This document shows positions 58,664-64,000 of a stretch of DNA of 64,000 nt, one piece after another. Made by a program: the position numbers and the translations under genes. Below the pieces are notes generated by a model that was not told the DNA's origin, did no database searches, and saw nothing but the letters and a program-made list of their open reading frames with translations. Origin of the DNA: a virus; the IMG/VR virus record IMGVR_UViG_3300030060_005313, positions 1-64,000 of that record; one strand, written 5' to 3'. How positions within the stretch are numbered: the stretch's first letter is position 1; every line of letters starts with the position of its first letter.

Positions 58664-58846
58664 ATGGGATTTTTACTACATTCAAAAATGGTTAGGGATA
58701 TGGTTCAAATTTTTCTAACAAAGTATATAGAAGAGTGTCGAGAAAATGATTCAACAGACCATACACAATTTGTAAAGGACTTATTCAAGTATTTGCGATA
58801 TGGAGAATTATCAAAAAACTTTAAAAAAAATGAAAAAAGTACTTGA
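58664..58846 (+). CDS. Small helical hypothetical protein
   Basis: 60 residues, helical and charged, ending inside the next promoter. Unknown. Confidence 0.55.
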   Translation: MGFLLHSKMVRDMVQIFLTKYIEECRENDSTDHTQFVKDLFKYLRYGELSKNFKKNEKST

Positions 58847-58875
58847 CTCATGTGCAATTTTATTCGTAGCTTAAG
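58843..58875 (+). promoter_or_regulatory. TTGACT/TAGCTT phage promoter before the CobS-like gene
   Basis: TTGACT at 58843-58848 with GTAGCTTAAGG starting 23 bases later. Confidence 0.75.
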
Positions 58876-58925
58876 GTATGATTTTGAGAGATAAAACAAA
58901 CAACTTAACAAAAGGAAAAAACAAT

Positions 58926-60074
58926 ATGTCAAACGTTGTTGTAAAAATAGAAATGTCGGGTAACCGATATAATGCATGGGATGCTGATGGTAATAAATTC
59001 ACATCTCAAATTGGTAATGGTACTAGGAAAAGTGCCTTCCAAAAAGGTATGGCTCTTGAACAAAGAGTCAATAAAAATGGTAAAACTTTTTGGTGGAAAG
59101 TTCCGATGTCAGTTTTTGAGGCTTCCACCGCACCAGTAATCAATACCACTGGTATTGACATCCCTACCGATCATGAGGAAGTTTTGAACTTCATTCACAC
59201 TTCATATAACATCAAGCCACAAGGTTTAGTTATGAAAGAACTAAAGTGGAAGTACTTAGTTCGTTCTGCTGTTCGTGGTAAGAATATTCTGATGACAGGT
59301 CCTGCGGGTTGTGGTAAGACAATGGCAGCTAAGTCATTGGTTAACTCACTTGACAGACCAGACTTCTACTTCAACTTGGGTGCAACTCAAGACCCCAGAG
59401 CCACCTTGATTGGTAATGTACACTTCGATAAAAAGAAAGGTACTTACTTTTCAGAATCTCTGTTTGTCAAAGCGATTCAAACTCCAAATGCAGTTATCCT
59501 ATTGGACGAGTTGAGTCGAGCCCATCCTGATGCTTGGAATATTCTAATGACAGTTTTAGATAGTGGTCAGAGATATCTCAGACTTGATGAGTCTGATGGT
59601 CAAGACACTATCAATGTGGCTGAAGGTGTTACTTTTGTCGCTACTGCTAATATTGGAAATGAGTATACATCTACCAGAGTTATGGATAAGGCTCTAATGG
59701 ATAGATTCATTATTGTTGAGATGGATGTGTTGAACTCTGAAGAAGAACATGGATTACTTAACTATATGTTCCCTCATGTTGATTCAGACTTACTAAAGTC
59801 TGTCGCCGAGATTTCAACTTTGACTCGTAATGAGGCTAAGTCTGAGTCAGGTAGGTTGTCAACTGGTATTTCAACCAGAACTTCGGTTGAGATTGCTGGA
59901 CTACTCTTCGATGGTTTCAGATTAGATGAGGCGGCAGAAGTTACTGTCTATCCTCAGTTTTCTGATGATGGTGGACTTGAGTCTGAGAGAACTTATGTGA
60001 AGCAGTTGGTTCAAAAGTATGTTTCTGATGGTTCTTCCGATGACTTATTTAATGAAGAAGAGTTAGATTCTTAA
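58926..60074 (+). CDS. MoxR/CobS-like AAA+ ATPase
   Basis: 382 residues from ATG 58926 (AAAAGGA upstream). An N-terminal 80-residue region precedes Walker A GPAGCGKT at 125-132, Walker B VILLDELSRAH, a sensor (FVATAN) and the arginine finger DKALMDRF. Partner of the VWA protein, as in MoxR-VWA systems; phage members are often called CobS. It would unfold or remodel proteins. Confidence 0.93.
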   Translation: MSNVVVKIEMSGNRYNAWDADGNKFTSQIGNGTRKSAFQKGMALEQRVNKNGKTFWWKVPMSVFEASTAPVINTTGIDIPTDHEEVLNFIHTSYNIKPQGLVMKELKWKYLVRSAVRGKNILMTGPAGCGKTMAAKSLVNSLDRPDFYFNLGATQDPRATLIGNVHFDKKKGTYFSESLFVKAIQTPNAVILLDELSRAHPDAWNILMTVLDSGQRYLRLDESDGQDTINVAEGVTFVATANIGNEYTSTRVMDKALMDRFIIVEMDVLNSEEEHGLLNYMFPHVDSDLLKSVAEISTLTRNEAKSESGRLSTGISTRTSVEIAGLLFDGFRLDEAAEVTVYPQFSDDGGLESERTYVKQLVQKYVSDGSSDDLFNEEELDS

Positions 60075-60083
60075 TTCTCTCTG

Positions 60084-60137
60084 AGACACCATACTGGTGT
60101 CTATGGGGGTCGGGTTTTTTCCTTTTTCCTGGCCCCC
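60084..60137 (+). terminator. Stem-loops after the CobS-like gene, probable terminator
   Basis: AGACACCA/TGGTGTCT (60084-60102, loop of 3) then GGGGGTC (60105-60111) with GGCCCCC (60131-60137) enclosing two T-runs. The first hairpin with the T-run at 60115 may terminate, the second is a further fold. Confidence 0.6.
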
Positions 60138-60166
60138 TAAAAAAATTAAAAAGGATGGAGTAAACG

Positions 60167-60454
60167 ATGAAGAAAAAAACGTGGAGTGATTACGAAACAT
60201 TTCTGGTAATTGCACATAAGACAAAAAATTTACCACCTAACTATACAGCATATTTACAGTATAAAGCCGTATTAGAATTTGTAACAGGTATAGCCAATAG
60301 TAATGGCGATGTATTTTCTTATAAAGGTAATATTTATAATAAGAAGATAACATCTGGTCAAGCTATGCATATTTTAAATGCACACAATAGTTGTAAGTTT
60401 GATTCTAATTTAATAATTTGTGCAAACCAGATTGGTGTACAATTCGGGAGATAA
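60167..60454 (+). CDS. Hypothetical protein
   Basis: 95 residues, mixed, with LQYKAVLEFVTGIAN and ITSGQAMHILNAHNS. AAGGATGGAG precedes. No family recognised. Confidence 0.65.
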   Translation: MKKKTWSDYETFLVIAHKTKNLPPNYTAYLQYKAVLEFVTGIANSNGDVFSYKGNIYNKKITSGQAMHILNAHNSCKFDSNLIICANQIGVQFGR

Positions 60455-60457
60455 GTT

Positions 60458-60844
60458 ATGGGTAAACAAGTAAAGAAACATGGATATAGTTGTAAGTTGG
60501 TTAGAGTGGTCGATGGTGACACTTGTGATGCTATGATAGATTTAGGATTTGATGTTTGGGTAAAAAACAGAATCAGATTTTATGGTGTTGATACTTGGGA
60601 AAGTAGAACCAGAGATTTAGAAGAAAAAGAAAAAGGTCTTGCTGCAAAAGCCTTCACTAAGGACCTTTTAGAAAATTCAGATGAAGGCAAGTTTTCAATC
60701 ATATCACATGGTAAAGGTAAATATGGTCGTGTACTTGGAGAGTTATTCGTTAAGGGACATGAAAAGTCAGTAAACGAATTACTCAAAGAACATGGACATG
60801 CCTATGAGTATCATGGGGAGAAGAAAAAAATATTTGGGAGTTAA
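60458..60844 (+). CDS. Staphylococcal-nuclease-like (SNase) protein
   Basis: 128 residues. KLVRVVDGDTCDAMIDLGF, then RIRFYGVDTWESR and GKYGRVLGELFV, give the SNase catalytic layout (D, R, E, R). No signal peptide, so it acts in the cytoplasm or virion. It may degrade host DNA or RNA. Confidence 0.88.
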   Translation: MGKQVKKHGYSCKLVRVVDGDTCDAMIDLGFDVWVKNRIRFYGVDTWESRTRDLEEKEKGLAAKAFTKDLLENSDEGKFSIISHGKGKYGRVLGELFVKGHEKSVNELLKEHGHAYEYHGEKKKIFGS

Positions 60845-60847
60845 AAA

Positions 60848-60976
60848 ATGAGTGAAAGAGAAGAATCTGTCGTGCGGAGTCAGGCTATTCTCTTAATGAT
60901 GAGGAATTATTCAAAACCACGTATCATTAATAGAGTTGTGAAAAGATTTATAAGGTGTCTCAGGAATGGCCTGTGA
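60848..60976 (+). CDS. Small basic hypothetical protein
   Basis: 42 residues, Arg-rich helix (SKPRIINRVVKRFIRCLRNG). It overlaps the next gene by 4 bases. Unknown. Confidence 0.5.
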   Translation: MSEREESVVRSQAILLMMRNYSKPRIINRVVKRFIRCLRNGL

Positions 60977-61074
60977 AACAGATTAAATTAGAAGCAAAGG
61001 GAAAAAAAATATCTTTACTGGAGTTAAAACGAAAAGTTGGTCCTCCGGTAATAAATTTTAGAAAAAAAAGATAA
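60973..61074 (+). CDS. 33-residue basic protein
   Basis: GTG 60973 in a GTGA overlap. Lys-rich: KQIKLEAKGKKISLLELKRK, ending FRKKR. Nucleic-acid binding is possible. Confidence 0.45.
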   Translation: MKQIKLEAKGKKISLLELKRKVGPPVINFRKKR

Positions 61075-61083
61075 GAGGTTATA

Positions 61084-61245
61084 ATGCCAAAGAAAACAAA
61101 AGGTCAATTCGACCACTATAAAAAATGGACAACCGATGAAGGTTACACATTTGTAGCAGAAACTAAAAAAGATGCAATTGAGTATCTTAAACATATGGAA
61201 CATGCTGATTTAGGTAAACTCCGAGAAGTGACTAATGAAAGATAA
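61084..61245 (+). CDS. Small hypothetical protein
   Basis: 53 residues with a good ribosome site (AGAGG). GYTFVAETKKDAIEYLKHM is a strand-helix. It overlaps the Zn-binding gene by 11 bases. Confidence 0.6.
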   Translation: MPKKTKGQFDHYKKWTTDEGYTFVAETKKDAIEYLKHMEHADLGKLREVTNER

Positions 61246-61420
61246 TTGTGTTTCCTGTAATGAAGAGACTATTTATAATAGAACGGACCATATTCATTTT
61301 AGAATAGGATATATTGAAGGTGCTGGTCAGTTATGTTTAGATTGTTATGACGAAATTTATGTAGGAGTTAAAAATGTCGATAAACCCAATGCAAAGGGAA
61401 ATCAAAAAAATAAAAAGTGA
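61235..61420 (+). CDS. Small zinc-binding protein
   Basis: 61 residues. CVSC near 5-8 and CLDC near 35-38 suggest a zinc ribbon. Lys-rich end overlaps the next gene by 47 bases. Confidence 0.6.
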   Translation: MKDNCVSCNEETIYNRTDHIHFRIGYIEGAGQLCLDCYDEIYVGVKNVDKPNAKGNQKNKK

Positions 61421-61565
61421 ACTCTTTGAAATATCAAAGGGAATACATCAAATATTAGAATTGTTAAAAAAAGATGAAAAGTTTTCTGTACTAATAAAAG
61501 AAAGTGATACTACATCATTTTCTGATATGAGACACTTGATGGATTCTATGGAGGAAGAAGGATAA
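61374..61565 (+). CDS. Small coiled-coil protein
   Basis: 63 residues from ATG 61374 (AGGAG upstream). Heptad helix KKIKSELFEISKGIHQILEL. One base shared with the next gene. Unknown. Confidence 0.6.
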   Translation: MSINPMQREIKKIKSELFEISKGIHQILELLKKDEKFSVLIKESDTTSFSDMRHLMDSMEEEG

Positions 61566-61711
61566 TGGCAAAGGCAAAAAGTTTTAACAATGAATCTAAA
61601 GAACAAAAGCGTAGAAAAAAGACTAGGCAAGGTTATGGACGTGGAACAAAATTTTCTACTAGAGTGGGTAGTAAAAGATTCAAGAAGAAACGACGAGGAC
61701 AGGGAAAATGA
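61565..61711 (+). CDS. Small, extremely basic protein
   Basis: 48 residues, about half Lys or Arg, with KEQKRRKKTRQGYG and KRFKKKRRGQGK. Short proteins with this ending recur in large phages as I recall. Likely nucleic-acid associated, perhaps packaged. Confidence 0.6.
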   Translation: MAKAKSFNNESKEQKRRKKTRQGYGRGTKFSTRVGSKRFKKKRRGQGK

Positions 61712-61914
61712 ATAGAAAAAGCTATAGAGTTTCAGAAACAATATCAACTGTCAATGGAACTCTTTATAAAGATGATTTAGTAGATTTTGAAAATATAGAG
61801 AGTAATGGTGATTGGAGAGTCAAAGATAAGATGGGTAAGATATGGTACATCAAAGAACAGCAACTTTCGTCTTCACCTGTAAGATTATCAAGAGAGGAGT
61901 CTAAAGATGAATAA
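61708..61914 (+). CDS. Small beta-rich hypothetical protein
   Basis: 68 residues. DLVDFENIESNGDWRVKDKMG and IWYIKEQQL resemble a small SH3-like barrel. Overlaps both neighbours. Confidence 0.6.
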   Translation: MNRKSYRVSETISTVNGTLYKDDLVDFENIESNGDWRVKDKMGKIWYIKEQQLSSSPVRLSREESKDE

Positions 61915-62041
61915 ATTAGAAAAAGTTATGGATGATTTCATCAGAATTATTTTAGGTGATAGAAGGGATGGTATCGATCGTAGAGTGAAAAAATCAAAAC
62001 GTAAACGCACTAGAAGAAAAGTGAGTAGACGAGATGGATAG
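61907..62041 (+). CDS. Small basic protein
   Basis: 44 residues: helix start, then RRDGIDRRVKKSKRKRTRRK. It overlaps both neighbours by 8 bases. Nucleic-acid binding likely. Confidence 0.55.
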   Translation: MNKLEKVMDDFIRIILGDRRDGIDRRVKKSKRKRTRRKVSRRDG

Positions 62042-62510
62042 TAATTCCTTAGAAAAACGTATTTCTGATTTAGAGAAATTATCACATGAGCCACAAAACT
62101 ATCGTGAAAAATGCGAGGAGATGGAAAAAAGGATTGATAAGTTAGAAAGTAGAATAGACGAGTTTATGGATAATTGGGGACCTGATGTTCAGAGAAGGCG
62201 TGATGAAAGAGATGCAAGATGGGATGAGATGATTAGAGTTCTAACTGTTCAGGAAAGAAAAAGGGAAAAAGGGGAATTTGCAAAATATGATGGAGATGGT
62301 AAACCCCTCGACACAGCAGGATTTCCAATCAAGAAAATAAATTCATATTTGACTACTGATATAAAAGAAGTTGTAATGATTGGTGAGGAGGATGAAGATA
62401 AACAACATGACTTCGCTGAAGATTTAAAAGGTGATAGGTTGGTTAGCGAGTATAATAGAAATAGACCTTCTGAACAATGGGTAAAAAACGTAAATGAAAT
62501 TCCTAAGTAG
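62034..62510 (+). CDS. Coiled-coil protein
   Basis: 158 residues. A long coiled coil (about 5-75) is followed by a Lys/Asp-rich region with DTAGFPIKKINSYLTTDIKE. Cytoplasmic or virion. Unknown. Confidence 0.65.
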   Translation: MDSNSLEKRISDLEKLSHEPQNYREKCEEMEKRIDKLESRIDEFMDNWGPDVQRRRDERDARWDEMIRVLTVQERKREKGEFAKYDGDGKPLDTAGFPIKKINSYLTTDIKEVVMIGEEDEDKQHDFAEDLKGDRLVSEYNRNRPSEQWVKNVNEIPK

Positions 62511-62817
62511 TTTTTTACTACTAACTTTTATATCCTGTACAAATTCACCAAATGGTGCTATTAATTTTAATACTACAGTATATTACATAGATGGTAAGTT
62601 CCATGAGGAAATACCTGAAGAATATATAATTAAGGCTTGGGGATATAGAATAACAGATGGTGTCGGTAAGGAACATACATACAGAGAAGAAGTTAACATA
62701 TCCCATCAGAGAAAAAGAACCATGTTTTGTACAATACATAGAAAATGGGAAGTAATAAAAGCTATGTATAATGGTAAAAAGTATCTTTACTGGGTATCAA
62801 ATCATAAACACAATTAG
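62494..62817 (+). CDS. Predicted lipoprotein
   Basis: 107 residues. KFLSSFLLLTFISCTNSPNG is a signal with a lipobox-like FISC. Mature part beta-rich (TVYYIDGKFHEEIPEEY). It overlaps the coiled-coil gene by 17 bases. Confidence 0.72.
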   Translation: MKFLSSFLLLTFISCTNSPNGAINFNTTVYYIDGKFHEEIPEEYIIKAWGYRITDGVGKEHTYREEVNISHQRKRTMFCTIHRKWEVIKAMYNGKKYLYWVSNHKHN

Positions 62818-62826
62818 GAGAAAATA

Positions 62827-62949
62827 ATGGATATAGAGGCTTTAAATTATCTTGGATATGGAGAGGTATTCGAAATATCGTTATGGTTAGCGATTATGTA
62901 CGCAGGTAAATGTTATATAGATGATTTTTTCAATAGGAGATTAAAGTAA
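62827..62949 (+). CDS. 40-residue membrane-associated peptide
   Basis: ATG 62827, AGGAG upstream. Hydrophobic middle (VFEISLWLAIMYAGKCYI) with a basic end. TAATG overlap with the next gene. Unknown. Confidence 0.5.
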   Translation: MDIEALNYLGYGEVFEISLWLAIMYAGKCYIDDFFNRRLK

Positions 62950-63515
62950 TGTTGGATAGTTTATTAGCTGGTGTGATGTTATTCAGTTCGTTTGCAGTTA
63001 GGACACCAAATGTGCAACCTAACCCTGATGACTACGAAGTCAGTATTGGTGCTAGTCACCCAACTTATTATTTCAATCGTCAATGGGAAAGAGAGTTGGG
63101 GACTAAGTATATTGATGATTTAGTTTGGGTTAAAATAGAAAATCATGTTTACTTTAAACCAGAATATATGAATAAAGAAAGCAAGAATGTTAAATATGCA
63201 AAGTTGGATTGGAGAAAAGAATGGCGAGGAACAACTTGGGGATTCACAACTCGTTCCATTGACGAAACTTTGAAACTATATGAAACATTTGCATCAGTAG
63301 GGTACACCAATAAAAAAACTTATTGGAAAAAGGTAGATGTTGAATTTTCTTTTGATGGGTATGCTCCACCTGAACAAAGTTTTGAGTATGAAAATAAATT
63401 CAAAGTTAGTTGGAAGCTGACAGATAAAGTTAGATTGTATAACTTAGGAGAAGTATCGAAATTAAAAGGTACTGAATTCTATAAAGCTAAGATAGGAATA
63501 GAGTATTCTTTATAA
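62949..63515 (+). CDS. Secreted, probably beta-rich envelope protein
   Basis: 188 residues. LLAGVMLFSSFAVRTPNVQP is a signal-like start. The body is strand-rich with many aromatic residues and ends IGIEYSL, recalling the outer-membrane protein at 50495. A small barrel is possible. Unknown. Confidence 0.6.
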   Translation: MLDSLLAGVMLFSSFAVRTPNVQPNPDDYEVSIGASHPTYYFNRQWERELGTKYIDDLVWVKIENHVYFKPEYMNKESKNVKYAKLDWRKEWRGTTWGFTTRSIDETLKLYETFASVGYTNKKTYWKKVDVEFSFDGYAPPEQSFEYENKFKVSWKLTDKVRLYNLGEVSKLKGTEFYKAKIGIEYSL

Positions 63516-63518
63516 TCC

Positions 63519-63538
63519 GTTATATTTATATTTGTATA
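63519..63538 (+). promoter_or_regulatory. TATTTATA late-promoter-like motif
   Basis: TATTTATA at 63523-63530 followed by TTTGTATAATGGAG, in which GGAG serves ATG 63551. Confidence 0.48.
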
Positions 63539-63550
63539 ATGGAGAAGTTT

Positions 63551-63871
63551 ATGCCAGGTAAAAAATTGTATAGAGGAAATGAGGATAAAGTTATAGACCA
63601 AAAACATTTTATCAATACTAAGTTAGTAGAAATTATGGAGTACAGACAATCACGAAAGTGGTTTGTCAGTATTGCTGTAGTTGGTTTATTTTCTTTTATA
63701 CTTGCATTAATGATATACTTTATGGCTATGGGTAAGGATGTTACAGATGGGTGGAAAGAAATTTTACTGTTAATGTTGGGTGGCTTTGTAGGTTCATTTG
63801 CAAAAGTAATTGATTTCTGGTTTAACAATCAAGAAAATGACAATAAACTTTTAGAACATGCGGATGATTAA
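63551..63871 (+). CDS. Two-helix membrane protein, holin-like
   Basis: 106 residues from ATG 63551 (GGAG 6 bases upstream; ATG 63539 is in the promoter). Two membrane helices (about 36-58 and 66-88) and a KVIDFWFNNQENDN block after the second helix, followed by an acidic end. I recall this ending in holin-like proteins of marine phages. Candidate holin. Confidence 0.6.
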   Translation: MPGKKLYRGNEDKVIDQKHFINTKLVEIMEYRQSRKWFVSIAVVGLFSFILALMIYFMAMGKDVTDGWKEILLLMLGGFVGSFAKVIDFWFNNQENDNKLLEHADD

Positions 63872-63873
63872 TT

Positions 63874-64000
63874 ATGAATATAGCAAGTATAGCTGGTCAC
63901 TTAGCATTTGGGCTAATAGCCTTTTCTTTTCTGGTCAAGGACATCTTATGGTTACGAGTTGTATCTATACTGGCGAGTCTCTTCTCAGTATTATATAATT
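63874..64000 (+). CDS. Membrane protein, 3' end outside the window
   Basis: 42 residues visible from ATG 63874, then the window ends. IAGHLAFGLIAFSFLVKDIL, then LRVVSILASLFSVLYN, resembles the membrane part of bacterial Popeye-type proteins. The call is tentative. Confidence 0.5.
   Translation, partial: MNIASIAGHLAFGLIAFSFLVKDILWLRVVSILASLFSVLYN

Noticed and set aside
1-64000. CRISPR array, insertion sequence or integrase
   Set aside because: I saw no regular short repeats with spacers, no transposase and no integrase, so no such feature is claimed.
1-64000. Bacterial chromosome origin of the window
   Set aside because: The replisome is T4-type, genes are tiny and overlapping, and no ribosomal, tRNA or core metabolic genes are present.

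Overview
The window is a 64 kb, AT-rich, almost completely gene-packed stretch in which every supported gene lies on the + strand, mostly with ATGA/TAATG-type overlaps. It encodes a T4-type replisome set (family B DNA polymerase, gp45-like sliding clamp, gp44 and gp62 clamp loader subunits), PhoH, dUTPase, MazG, a UvdE endonuclease, a Cas4/RecB-like nuclease, a CobS/MoxR-like AAA+ ATPase with a CobT-like VWA protein, and dozens of tiny genes. I read it as part of a large T4-like (myovirus-type) marine phage genome, not a bacterial chromosome. There are no rRNAs, no tRNAs that I can see, and no ribosomal or housekeeping genes. Capsid, tail and terminase genes must lie outside the window. The host should be a Gram-negative bacterium with an outer membrane. 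The TonB receptor style (NDMENGWVYWSNWDG-like plug), lipoproteins and pilins would fit an FCB-group host such as Bacteroidota or Marinimicrobia, but that is inference.

Layout. 0-2.3 kb: 3' part of a TonB-dependent receptor gene ending in a terminator. 2.4-8.7 kb: replisome genes with two Mom-like DNA-modification genes interleaved. 8.7-11.9 kb: an Nmad1/DUF1599 protein, a glycosyltransferase, a PD-(D/E)XK nuclease, a SLOG protein and small genes. 11.9-27.6 kb: one continuous glycan island with about eight glycosyltransferases, three unusual fusions (GT2 plus extra domain, sulfotransferase plus beta-propeller, kinase-like plus GT2), a CapE/CapF-like UDP-sugar pair, PIG-L deacetylase, ATP-grasp, HAD and methyltransferase-like proteins. 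27.6-29.8 kb: small genes and a lipoprotein. 29.85-33.8 kb: an island that looks different in base composition, with a TonB C-terminal-domain protein, a lipoprotein, an HNH-like protein lacking its histidines, palindromes, an antisense promoter and a promoter-ncRNA-terminator unit. 33.8-43.4 kb: many short genes, several with their own promoters, then SWIM, VOC, PC4, ferredoxin, dUTPase, MazG and UvdE. 43.4-48.5 kb: modular proteins that look like internal head (prohead core) proteins, four of them with near-identical MIKL-type N-termini. 48.5-55.8 kb: PhoH, membrane and secreted proteins, an outer-membrane barrel, then a type IV pilin-like cluster. 55.8-64 kb: CobT/CobS-like pair, SNase, small basic proteins, lipoprotein, beta-barrel-like protein, holin-like protein.

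Regulation. At least 13 + strand copies, and one probable - strand copy, of a promoter with a TTGACT -35 box and an unusual TAGCTT(T/A)A in place of TATAAT, at a nearly fixed 17-18 bp spacing, precede the replication, small-gene and CobT/CobS units. A second motif, TATTTATA followed by a GGAG ribosome site, sits before putative late genes (internal head proteins, PhoH, secreted and holin-like proteins). The most unusual biology is a phage that carries four prepilin-like proteins with an MshEN-type domain protein, and also a TonB receptor, a TonB-like energizer, several lipoproteins and outer-membrane proteins: a possible kit for remodelling the host envelope.
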